In this document: in pieces, positions 35,071-43,121 of the stretch
How positions within the stretch are numbered: position 1 is the stretch's first letter
Layout: each line of letters begins with the position of its first letter
Source of the DNA: an uncultured Bacteroidia bacterium
Lineage (GTDB): Bacteria > Bacteroidota > Bacteroidia > NS11-12g > UBA955
Length of the DNA: 64,000 nucleotides
NCBI GenBank assembly: GCA_943788195.1
Contig: CALSPH010000001.1
Coordinates: forward strand, 185,673 to 249,672
Direction: 5' to 3'
Program-made: the position numbers and the translations under genes
The notes under the pieces: generated by a model
Seen by the model: only the letters and a program-made list of their open reading frames with translations
Databases searched by the model: none
What the model was told of the DNA's origin: nothing

Positions 35071-36558
35071 TTGAAACTAACCAATTCGTATCTATTCAAT
35101 GAATTAAAGCTAAAAGGCTCATTGATTCCTATAGGTGTTGTTTGCCTTCTCGCTTACATTGCCAAGCTTGCCTATGGCTCAGTGATAGGAGGCGCCACAG
35201 ATGATTTCATACTTATTTCTGAAGGGTTAAATTTTGACTACTCATTTTATGTCTCCCAAGGCAGATGGGCCGTAGCATTTATTTCAACGCTTTTGGCACC
35301 CCTAGAATTAGACTACATTGGTGGTAAGAATCTGTTTGGAATTATTTATGCAATCCAAATCGCATTCTCCATGCTCATCCTGATTCGCTTTTTGAATAGT
35401 AGAACAGGTAAATATTTTGAAATAATCCTATTGGGGATTGCAACACTTCATCCCTATTTAGGTGAGATTTTCACCTATCGCCATGCAACCATGATTAACT
35501 CCCTTAGTTTTTCATATCCTGCAATGGCAGTGGGGTATATTTTACTCTATAATAAACGCTATCGACTTTTGGGAATCCCACTGATTATTTGGGCCCTATC
35601 TGGATATCAAGTTGTTTTCAGCATGATCATGGTGTTTATCCCTATTCAAATCTTGAGTAATTTGCTTAAGGGAAGGGATATTACCGATATTCTAAAGAAA
35701 ATGGCTATACCACTAGGCCTACTTGTGGGAACGCTATTACTCTATGTCCTGACGAATCGTTTCATTCTTAACATTATGGACATCCCAGCCAGTCCAAGAT
35801 CGGCCTTTTTAGGCTTAGGCGATTTAAATGTACGTTTCACACAGATTTTAACCTTGGCTCAACGCACTTTTATCAGCAATGAGGCCATTGCCCTTTCTGT
35901 TCCCAAATGGATTCTTCTCGCACTTTTGCTCTCCCTTTTAGTAACCATCTTGGCAAAGAAAAACCCATCCAAGAAATATAATATGGCTAAGATATTATGC
36001 ATCCCTTTACTACTCATTAGTGCCATTGGCATCATTGGACCGGCCATGCTCTTAGATGTATGGTGGTCTACTCCCAGAGTATTATCCAATATCGGGTTCT
36101 TTTGGGCTTTGGTTTTGTTATTATTCATATATGAAATTGGGGAAAAGAAAGCACTGCTAATACCGCTGGGACTGGTTTTACTTAGCTTTATCTACAGTAA
36201 CAATCGCATTTTAGCAGATCAGCAGCGCATGAATTTTCTTGATTTCCATAAGTCCAATCGCATTGTAGTGCAACTTGAGCAAATCGATGGTTTTCAAGAA
36301 AAACGAATCTTATTTTTTCGCGAAAATGAAATAATACATTCCCATGGCCCATCTACCAAGTATATGGATTTGAACATCAGTGCCCTTTACCCAGGATGGA
36401 GTAGACTATCTATGTTAGAATATGTTTCTGGATATCGTTTCACACCCGCGACAACTCAAGATGAAATTACAATTAAAGAAAAGCATAAAACCCTGCCTTC
36501 TTTTCCATCTAAAGGGTCCATTTTCTGTGAAGGGGAAATTATCGTCATCCAACTTTAA
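35071..36558 (+). CDS. GtrII-like glucosyltransferase-domain membrane protein
   Basis: 495 residues and about 10-11 membrane helices. After the first helix come GATDDFILISE (acidic pair) and SQGRWAVAFIS, matching the DD...GRW pattern of the GtrII family (lipid-linked glucosyl transfer to O-antigen in Shigella phages). The start is TTG at 35071; the first in-frame ATG would remove these motifs. The C-terminal 95 residues are soluble. Probably decorates a surface glycan. Confidence 0.78.
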   Translation: MKLTNSYLFNELKLKGSLIPIGVVCLLAYIAKLAYGSVIGGATDDFILISEGLNFDYSFYVSQGRWAVAFISTLLAPLELDYIGGKNLFGIIYAIQIAFSMLILIRFLNSRTGKYFEIILLGIATLHPYLGEIFTYRHATMINSLSFSYPAMAVGYILLYNKRYRLLGIPLIIWALSGYQVVFSMIMVFIPIQILSNLLKGRDITDILKKMAIPLGLLVGTLLLYVLTNRFILNIMDIPASPRSAFLGLGDLNVRFTQILTLAQRTFISNEAIALSVPKWILLALLLSLLVTILAKKNPSKKYNMAKILCIPLLLISAIGIIGPAMLLDVWWSTPRVLSNIGFFWALVLLLFIYEIGEKKALLIPLGLVLLSFIYSNNRILADQQRMNFLDFHKSNRIVVQLEQIDGFQEKRILFFRENEIIHSHGPSTKYMDLNISALYPGWSRLSMLEYVSGYRFTPATTQDEITIKEKHKTLPSFPSKGSIFCEGEIIVIQL

Positions 36559-36583
36559 TGGTTCTTTAAATAATGAATGCCAA

Positions 36584-37144
36584 ATGTCTTTACTCCTAAC
36601 GAACGAAGAATCTGAACATCTCCTTTTTAGATTAGTACAAAAGTCGGATTTTGATGCTTGGCTGCCTATGTTTGAGGGCCCAGGGGTGGCTGGATTCTTT
36701 GGGTTAGATCCTTCAAAATCAAATAACGAGCTTTGTCAAGAATTCTTTACTCGAGTGTTTTATCGATATGAAAATGATTTAGGAGGAATGAATGCTCTGA
36801 TTGACAAGAAAACAGGGAAACTAGTGGGTCAATGCGGCTTGCTTATTCAAACCATTGACAAAAAAAAGTACTTGGAAATTGGGTACGGGATTTTACCCGA
36901 ATATTGGGGCATGGGCTATGCGACCGAAGCCGCTAAAAAATGCCGCGATTATGCATTTCTGAACCAATTAGGTGATGAAATCATTTCCATTATAAATACC
37001 GACAATTATGGTTCCATGGCAGTAGCTAAGAAAAATGGGATGCATATAGAACGCCATATTCCTGATTACAAAGGCACTCCAATAAATCTATGGCAAATTG
37101 ACAAAGCACATTGGGAATCGATTTTTGAAAAAAAATCATGTTAA
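36584..37144 (+). CDS. GNAT family N-acetyltransferase (RimJ/RimL-like)
   Basis: The track frame opens at 36422 inside the upstream gene; ATG 36584 gives 186 residues starting MSLLLTNEESEHLLFRLVQ. The acetyl-CoA motif region is EIGYGILPEYWGMGYATEAAKKC, followed by NYGSMAVAKKNGMHIERH, typical of RimJ/RimL-type GNATs. Substrate unknown. It overlaps the following GldL-like gene by 7 bases. Confidence 0.87.
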   Translation: MSLLLTNEESEHLLFRLVQKSDFDAWLPMFEGPGVAGFFGLDPSKSNNELCQEFFTRVFYRYENDLGGMNALIDKKTGKLVGQCGLLIQTIDKKKYLEIGYGILPEYWGMGYATEAAKKCRDYAFLNQLGDEIISIINTDNYGSMAVAKKNGMHIERHIPDYKGTPINLWQIDKAHWESIFEKKSC

Positions 37145-37632
37145 AAAGAAGACCTATCCGCATTGGAATCGCTATTATTATTCTTGGTGCTTTATTTAAA
37201 ATAATGCACTGGCCTGGTGCAAACTTAATTTTCATGATTGGATGTATTACTACCATTCTGATTCAGTTGGTTTCATTTATCCTAACCAAGCCAAAAAAAC
37301 CAAGAGATTATATCATTTCAACTTTCATCGTATCTTTTGTAACCTATTATATGCTAAAAGTGTTGCATTGGCCTTGGTCCATCATACCGCTTTCTATTGC
37401 CGCTGTGGCTATGATTACAGCCCTAGTATATCAATTGGTATTCACCGAAACAGATGTACTTCAAACAAAAGTTGCAAGTAAAAATACCCGTTTAATATAC
37501 CTTATTGCCACTGCACTAATTATCATTGGTGCACTGTTAAAAATATTGCACTGGCCAATGGCCGATGCATCTTTGATCGCAGGATTAGGCCTTTTTGCAT
37601 TTTACCTGTTAACGGATTTATTTAGGCGATAA
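37138..37632 (+). CDS. GldL-like membrane protein with three FKxxHWP repeats
   Basis: 164 residues, about six membrane segments. The GldL signature appears three times: GALFKIMHWPGANL (about 18-31), MLKVLHWPWS (about 71-80) and GALLKILHWPMADA (about 131-144). GldL is the cytoplasmic-membrane motor component of T9SS and gliding, where the motif occurs once. Here the helix pair seems repeated, without the long cytoplasmic tail of GldL. It is probably a related membrane protein rather than GldL itself. Confidence 0.72.
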   Translation: MLKRRPIRIGIAIIILGALFKIMHWPGANLIFMIGCITTILIQLVSFILTKPKKPRDYIISTFIVSFVTYYMLKVLHWPWSIIPLSIAAVAMITALVYQLVFTETDVLQTKVASKNTRLIYLIATALIIIGALLKILHWPMADASLIAGLGLFAFYLLTDLFRR

Positions 37633-37634
37633 AA

Positions 37635-37662
37635 AAATCCCAAACATACATGCTTGGGATTT
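37635..37662. terminator. Bidirectional intrinsic terminator
   Basis: Stem AAATCCCAA/TTGGGATTT with a 10-nt loop between convergent GldL-like and DoxX genes. On the minus strand it ends in seven T, a good terminator for doxX. Confidence 0.75.
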
Positions 37663-37682
37663 CCATTTGGTTGTAAATTGCT

Positions 37683-38057
37683 TTAAGCGCTCAATAGACT
37701 TAAAAATCGATCTTTGTGGGCATACACTAACACTAATCCTAAAATCAGGCCGAATAATGCTCCGCCAATAGTTCCCATATCATGAAAAAAGTGAAACAAC
37801 ACTGCATTAAATAAAATTGCCACAAGAATAGTTAAAGCCAAAGGAACATACTTTCCAATGAGGAGAGCTAACCCACCAAGCGCTTCTAATATTCCAATTA
37901 TGGTCATAAAACCTGAATCCACATAAATACCCATTAATGCTTTCGCATCACCCACCATTTCGAAAGGAGGCATAAAAGGAAAGAGTTTGTTTACTCCAAA
38001 AATAAGCATGAATACTCCTAAAAGTATTCGTACTACCATTGTAACTTTTTGATTCAT
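37683..38057 (-). CDS. DoxX family membrane protein
   Basis: 124 residues with four membrane helices. VRILLGVFMLIFGVNKLFPF is the typical DoxX start and ILEALGGLALLIGKYVPLAL the conserved second helix pair. Function of DoxX-like proteins is not settled; some link to thiosulfate-quinone oxidoreductase or redox stress. Single gene. Confidence 0.85.
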   Translation of the reverse strand: MNQKVTMVVRILLGVFMLIFGVNKLFPFMPPFEMVGDAKALMGIYVDSGFMTIIGILEALGGLALLIGKYVPLALTILVAILFNAVLFHFFHDMGTIGGALFGLILGLVLVYAHKDRFLSLLSA

Positions 38058-38109
38058 ATCTATCTAAATTTAGTTGTTCCTAACGGATAAAAATCATTCA
38101 AAGAGTGAA

Positions 38110-39411
38110 TTATAAATGAGTTTTGCACAATTCGAAGCTTAGCATATTATTAGATGATTTGGTGATTTTGAATTGTTCTGAAATTCGGTGAGGTAAAACA
38201 GCCAATATCACCCCATGATAATCGGTCAATACCCACTCTTTTTCTTTCTCAATTGAGGATATTCCAATATCATTATAAAAATCGCTTAACAGCTTGTTGC
38301 CACTCATTCCCAAAGGCTGAAAACGGTCCCCTTGAATTGGATGCCTCAATTTTAAAGGGAAAGACAATCCGTCAGCAGAAATGTGCTGAAAATTATTCTT
38401 CATGGAGCCTTCATCAACCGTTTTGCACTGAACATTCAACACACAGTTTGGGCCCAAAACAATCTGACTATTAACGGGTTGTTCGAGATAAATCTCCTCA
38501 ATAATGGGCGCGTTTTGCCTAATTATTGAAATTTTATTCTGAATTATAGAGATAGCATAACCATCTATCAAGACTCCAAAACCATTCTTTGTTTCACTAC
38601 AGGCGGTTGCAATCTGTCTGCATTCCTCTGCACTTATATTTTCAAATAGATGAAACCAAAATGCCGCCTTACTTAAAATAACTTGATCACAATCATGGCT
38701 AAATTGCCCGGATTGAAGCTGCTTGATATAAATCTGCATAAAGGTTTGTATCAAATCGTAATCCGCCTGCAGCAGTTCCGTAGAACGACCAATTCTTTTT
38801 TGAATATTTGGAAGATCCTCTTCCATGGCCGGTAAGATTAGGTTCCGTATTTTATTACGTGAATATTTTAACCCTTGGTTACTTTCATCTGTTCGATAGC
38901 GGTACTTATGCCTTTCCAAGTATTCTAGAATTTGCGCTTTGCTCCATCCCAAAAGGGGCCGAATGATATTCCCCTTAACTTGAGAGAAACTTTGCAAACC
39001 ACGTAATCCTGTACCTCGTATAAAACGGAATAACGCATTTTCGGTAAGATCCCCTGCATGATGGGCTGTTAATAGAAAATCTAATGCACGTTCATTCATT
39101 AGGCTTTCAAAAAAATCATATCGAATTTTCCGTGCTTCGGCTTGAATGCTACGTTGGTTGCTGGATGAGAGATTCGCTTTATGCGTATGGCAATGAATTC
39201 CATTTTCTTGACATAATTTGAGTACAAATTGCTCGTCTGCATCACTTTCTTCTGCCCTCAATTGATAATTGACGTGCGCTACTGCAAATGAATAACCACT
39301 ATTTAGCAGCAAATGGAATAAGCAGACCGAATCAGGCCCCCCGCTGCAGGCCAAAAGCAGTTGGTCTTTTCGACCAAACAAGCCTGTTCCAATGTCTAAA
39401 TCATAATCCAT
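38110..39411 (-). CDS. tilS: tRNA(Ile)-lysidine synthase
   Basis: 433 residues. It converts C34 of tRNA-Ile(CAU) to lysidine with ATP and lysine. The N-terminal PP-loop is LLACSGGPDSVCLFHLL (20-36), followed by the family motifs VAHVNYQLRAEESDADEQFV, TAHHAGDLTENALFRFIRGTGLRGL and RNKIRNLILP. A C-terminal TilS domain follows (RHPIQGDRFQPLGMSGNKLLSDFYNDI). Essential and complete. Confidence 0.94.
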   Translation of the reverse strand: MDYDLDIGTGLFGRKDQLLLACSGGPDSVCLFHLLLNSGYSFAVAHVNYQLRAEESDADEQFVLKLCQENGIHCHTHKANLSSSNQRSIQAEARKIRYDFFESLMNERALDFLLTAHHAGDLTENALFRFIRGTGLRGLQSFSQVKGNIIRPLLGWSKAQILEYLERHKYRYRTDESNQGLKYSRNKIRNLILPAMEEDLPNIQKRIGRSTELLQADYDLIQTFMQIYIKQLQSGQFSHDCDQVILSKAAFWFHLFENISAEECRQIATACSETKNGFGVLIDGYAISIIQNKISIIRQNAPIIEEIYLEQPVNSQIVLGPNCVLNVQCKTVDEGSMKNNFQHISADGLSFPLKLRHPIQGDRFQPLGMSGNKLLSDFYNDIGISSIEKEKEWVLTDYHGVILAVLPHRISEQFKITKSSNNMLSFELCKTHL

Positions 39412-39457
39412 CTCTAATATATTCTTGCAAAATAAGTCGCTCCCTTAAAATTTGCAC

Positions 39458-39465
39458 TAATTTTG
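39458..39465 (+). promoter_or_regulatory. Candidate -7 element for the OstA-like gene
   Basis: TAATTTTG matches TAnnTTTG and lies 17 bases before ATG 39483. Confidence 0.4.
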
Positions 39466-39482
39466 CAATGAAATAATTGCTG

Positions 39483-40988
39483 ATGCAAAAACTACTCTTA
39501 TTTTTATTCCTTTTCCCCATTTTAGGAACTGCGCAAGACCAAATTCAGGTGAACAATGTAGATAACCTGAGCTTGGGATATAAAAACGGACGCAAAGCAA
39601 AAGTGTGCAATGGGAATGTTTCCTTTAGTCAAGGAGATATTACCATCACCTGTGACAAGGCCTATTTATATAGTGATGTGAACGAAGTAGAAGCCAACGG
39701 AAATGTATTTATTTCACAACCTGGAACAACGGTACAAGGAGATAACTTGTATTATTATGGCAACAGTAAAGAAGCGGTTATATCCAACAATGTGATATTA
39801 AATAGTGAAGGCAGTGTTTTAACGACCAATACCTTGCGATATAATACGGCAAGTAAATATGGTTATTATAATAGCGGGGCAAAAATTATTAGCCAACGCG
39901 ACACTTTAACGAGCGTATTTGGATCATATAGTGGATTTACAAAACGTTATGGTTTTCGGAAAAATGTTGTGCTCAGAAACCCGGACTATACGATGGTGTC
40001 CGACACGTTGCAATACCATGTGCCCACAAGCACAGCGTATTTCTACGGACCAACCACAATTACCGCGCAAAACAATATCATTAAATGCAAATATGGCTGG
40101 TATAACACCGAGACCGAAAAATCACTTTTCACCCGTGGTGCAACCATTTTTTCAAAGAAAAACACGATTCGAGCTGATAGCTTATTGTATGATCGGACCG
40201 CAGCCGTAGGACGCGCATTTGGCAATATTCGCATGATTGATTCCAGTGAAAATGTAATCATTTTTGGTGATCGAGGCATCCATTACCGCAATGGGGGATT
40301 AACTACTATCACCGGTCTTCCATTGGCCAAAAAGGCAATGGACGGGGGTGATTCTTTGTGGCTGGTTGCGGATACCTTTAATTACTTTTCTACGGATACT
40401 ATGCGTCTTTTAGCAGCATATCGAACTGCCAAAATAATGACCTTAGATATGAAAGGGGTTTGTGACTCTTTGATTTATAACGTCACTGATTCTGTTATAA
40501 ATATGTTCTATAAACCCGTATTATGGACTGAAACCAATGAAATTTCAGCCAATTATATCCAGATTCATCTCCGCCAAAATCAAATCAATCAAATGGACCT
40601 TTTTGATAGCAGTTGGATCATTCAAGAAGAAGCCCCAGGGCATTATAATCAGATTAAAGGAGATACGATGTTCAATCATTTCAAGGACAATAAATTGAGC
40701 CAAGTCATGGTCATATCCAAAGCGGAAAGCGTATACTATGCTAAAGAGAGCGATACTGCTTATACGGGTATTAATGTTATTTCGAGTGAAAAAATGAGAA
40801 TTGCTTTGGACAGTCAGGTGGTAAAAAAGATCACCTTTTATGGTGCCCCCAAAGCAAAATTATACCCTCTAAACCAAATCTCTAAACAAGAGCGCACTTT
40901 AGATGGATTTATGTTGCGCACAGAGCGTAAACCAAAAATCGCCCTGTTTTATAAGCGTCTGCCTCAAAACATTCCAGAAAGCGAATAG
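39483..40988 (+). CDS. OstA-like (LptA/LptD N-domain) protein
   Basis: ATG 39483 gives 501 residues with the signal peptide MQKLLLFLFLFPILGTAQ. The body is a string of beta-jellyroll repeats of the OstA type (AKVCNGNVSFSQGDITITCDKAYLYSDVNEVEANGNVFI, then TVQGDNLYYYG). This is the fold that carries lipopolysaccharide across the periplasm. In Bacteroidota such long OstA-like proteins are conserved. Role in LPS transport is inferred from family. Confidence 0.85.
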   Translation: MQKLLLFLFLFPILGTAQDQIQVNNVDNLSLGYKNGRKAKVCNGNVSFSQGDITITCDKAYLYSDVNEVEANGNVFISQPGTTVQGDNLYYYGNSKEAVISNNVILNSEGSVLTTNTLRYNTASKYGYYNSGAKIISQRDTLTSVFGSYSGFTKRYGFRKNVVLRNPDYTMVSDTLQYHVPTSTAYFYGPTTITAQNNIIKCKYGWYNTETEKSLFTRGATIFSKKNTIRADSLLYDRTAAVGRAFGNIRMIDSSENVIIFGDRGIHYRNGGLTTITGLPLAKKAMDGGDSLWLVADTFNYFSTDTMRLLAAYRTAKIMTLDMKGVCDSLIYNVTDSVINMFYKPVLWTETNEISANYIQIHLRQNQINQMDLFDSSWIIQEEAPGHYNQIKGDTMFNHFKDNKLSQVMVISKAESVYYAKESDTAYTGINVISSEKMRIALDSQVVKKITFYGAPKAKLYPLNQISKQERTLDGFMLRTERKPKIALFYKRLPQNIPESE

Positions 40989-40994
40989 TCCGAT

Positions 40995-41963
40995 TTACAA
41001 AAAGCGTCTAATCACATCCATCTTCGCCTCGGTTTCCATGAACTCAGCGGCAGCATTACTGTCTTTTGTAATCCCAGCACCTGCGTATAACAGGGCTTTA
41101 CCTTGATATAAACGAGCACACCTTAGATTTACATACATCTTCAATTCAGCTGCATTTTTGACGCCCATATAACCGCTATACCAACTGCGATCCAAGCCTT
41201 CTTCAGACTGAATGAAAGATCGACTTGCCTCCAAAGGGTATCCACAAACAGCGGGTGTAGGATGCAGTTTTTTAAGTAATTCATCGGCCTTTTCTGCATC
41301 TACCTTTTTACTTGTTTCGATGGTTGAATATAAATGGGTAACATTATTGTTCTCAATAGAATGATCATGAATTTGAGGTTGAAATCCCATGGATTCAAAC
41401 TGAGCCGTAATGTATTGGGTCACAAAAGCTTGTTCCTCCTCCTCTTTGGAAGTAAACTCACTGGACCCATCGATTATCGTTCCTGCCATACTCACCGACT
41501 TAATACCCTCATGATTATTGGATAGCAATAATTCTGGACTTGCACCGATGCTGCATTTCCCATTGGGTTCATAAATGAGATGGACAAAACAATTATCGTA
41601 TGCAGCACAAATCGCTTTAAAAAGGTTCAATGGATTGGTATCTGTAGGATAGAATTGCTGTCTAGCCAAAACTACCTTTTGCAGTAATCCCTCATCTATT
41701 TGTTGAATGGCTTTGTCAACCAATTTTTCGAAATCAACCTCTTCAATGGTTGGGAGATGATCCAGTTTAAATATTTGCTGATTGAATAGCTGAGTGAATT
41801 GATCTAATTCTATCGACTGCTGATCTTTTAGGTCAAGGTATAGGGTTTCTTCTGCACCAAATGCTTGCAGTACAAATGTATGTTCTGAGGCTTTGCTTTG
41901 CCAATCACCCTTGGCACTATGCACCAAAGAATGATGCGGATATTTATACCATATTTGTACCAA
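40995..41963 (-). CDS. menF: Isochorismate synthase (chorismate-binding enzyme)
   Basis: 322 residues, short form. The chorismate-binding core has KVVLARQQFY, SPELLLS, SMAGTIIDGS, THLYSTIE, HPTPAVCGYPLEASRSFI and WYSGYMGV, ending CARLYQGKALLYAGAGITKDSNAAAEFMETE with the Mg ligands. It opens menaquinone synthesis from chorismate. A hotdog thioesterase lies 3 bases upstream on the same strand, which supports the Men assignment over salicylate or anthranilate synthesis. Confidence 0.9.
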   Translation of the reverse strand: MVQIWYKYPHHSLVHSAKGDWQSKASEHTFVLQAFGAEETLYLDLKDQQSIELDQFTQLFNQQIFKLDHLPTIEEVDFEKLVDKAIQQIDEGLLQKVVLARQQFYPTDTNPLNLFKAICAAYDNCFVHLIYEPNGKCSIGASPELLLSNNHEGIKSVSMAGTIIDGSSEFTSKEEEEQAFVTQYITAQFESMGFQPQIHDHSIENNNVTHLYSTIETSKKVDAEKADELLKKLHPTPAVCGYPLEASRSFIQSEEGLDRSWYSGYMGVKNAAELKMYVNLRCARLYQGKALLYAGAGITKDSNAAAEFMETEAKMDVIRRFL

Positions 41964-41966
41964 TGG

Positions 41967-42380
41967 TTATCTGTTTCTGATGGCTATGGTCATGCGACTG
42001 GCATTAATTAATTCTCCATTTGCATTATGAATGTGCACTTGCCAAACCTGTGTGGTTTTACCAATGTGCAATGGGCTTGCTGTGGCAGTAACCATTTCAC
42101 CTTTAAAAGCTGGTTTGCAATGATTGCCATTGATTTCTAAGCCAAAACCCACTTGCTTATCCCGGTCTAAATATAGATTAGCTCCTGCACTTGCAACCGT
42201 TTCAACTAAAGCCATGCTAGCACCGCCATTCAACATCCCCATGGGTTGAATCGTCCGTTCATCCACTGGCATGGTAGCCTTGATGTATTTTTTGTTAATC
42301 TCTGTGAACTCAATTCCCAAAGCACTATTTAAAGTGCCTTTGCAATAGGCATTTAATTCAGCAACCTGTATATTTGACAT
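41967..42380 (-). CDS. Hotdog-fold thioesterase (PaaI/MenI-like)
   Basis: The track ORF starts at 42491; ATG 42380 gives 137 residues, the usual family length. Signature NGGASMALVETVASAGANLYLD (catalytic acidic residue in the helix) and VGFGLEINGNHCKPAFKGEMVTATA. It probably hydrolyses an aromatic acyl-CoA. Being coupled to menF suggests DHNA-CoA thioesterase (MenI) activity, which is inference. Confidence 0.85.
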   Translation of the reverse strand: MSNIQVAELNAYCKGTLNSALGIEFTEINKKYIKATMPVDERTIQPMGMLNGGASMALVETVASAGANLYLDRDKQVGFGLEINGNHCKPAFKGEMVTATASPLHIGKTTQVWQVHIHNANGELINASRMTIAIRNR

Positions 42381-42422
42381 TTTGATTTTCTCTTTTAGGT
42401 AGAACAACAAAATACACCTTTT

Positions 42423-43034
42423 GTGACTAAAAAAACAATATATATTGCTCGTCATGGTCAAACGGACTATAATCTCCAAGGGATTGTACAAGGCAGTGGA
42501 GTAGATTCTGATTTAAATGAAACGGGTTTATTGCAAGCAAGCAAATTATATGAAAAATACAGTTCCCATCCTTTGGAATTGATTATTACCTCCGCTTTAA
42601 AAAGAACCATACAAACGGCCGAATTCTTTATTCAAAAACCTACGCCTCATAAAATCTATTCGGCATTTAACGAAATCGACTGGGGTCATTTGGAAGGCAT
42701 AAAACCCACTCCAGAAGATCGCAGAACGTTTTATCAGATTACCCAAGCATGGAAAAAGGGGGAGCACCACTTGAAAATTAAAGGAGGAGAATCTCCTTTT
42801 GACGTTCAGCAGCGAATGAAACCCGCTATCGAAGAACTCATCGAAGAATCGGGCAACAACATTTTGCTGGTTTCGCATGGCAGAGCCATGCGCATTTTAC
42901 TTTGCACAATGCTTAGATTAGATCTTTCGCAAATGGATGATTTTCCGCATACGAATACCAGCGTATATCAACTGGAATGGACTAAAAATGGCTTTGAATT
43001 AAAAGTGAGAAATAATACGGATCATTTGGTATAA
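42423..43034 (+). CDS. Histidine phosphatase family protein
   Basis: 203 residues with the active-site motif YIARHGQTDYN (residues 7-17), SALKRTIQTAEF, EIDWGHLEG and the second catalytic His in LLVSHGRAMRILLC. It starts with GTG at 42423, the only start before the motif, and its 5' region is divergent from the thioesterase. It could be a phosphoglycerate mutase-like or alpha-ribazole-type phosphatase; substrate unknown. Confidence 0.87.
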   Translation: MTKKTIYIARHGQTDYNLQGIVQGSGVDSDLNETGLLQASKLYEKYSSHPLELIITSALKRTIQTAEFFIQKPTPHKIYSAFNEIDWGHLEGIKPTPEDRRTFYQITQAWKKGEHHLKIKGGESPFDVQQRMKPAIEELIEESGNNILLVSHGRAMRILLCTMLRLDLSQMDDFPHTNTSVYQLEWTKNGFELKVRNNTDHLV

Positions 43035-43059
43035 TTAATACTGAGTAACGGAATTCAAC

Positions 43060-43117
43060 CCAACCGTCAGGCTGAGCCTGAGCACTGCAAGTGCGAGGTG
43101 TCGAAGTCAAAGGTTGG
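43060..43117. repeat. Hairpin repeat between convergent genes
   Basis: CCAACC ... GGTTGG encloses GTCAGGCTGAGCCTGAG, GCACT/AGTGC and GTGTCGAAG. The GTCAGGCTGAGCCTG...TCGAAG core resembles a short dispersed intergenic repeat seen in many Bacteroidota genomes. It may act as a terminator between the phosphatase and dxs. Confidence 0.45.
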
Positions 43118-43121
43118 AAAG

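Noticed and set aside
37138-37632. Calling this gene gldL
   Set aside because: It has three motif copies and no long cytoplasmic tail, and no gldK/M/N genes are adjacent.
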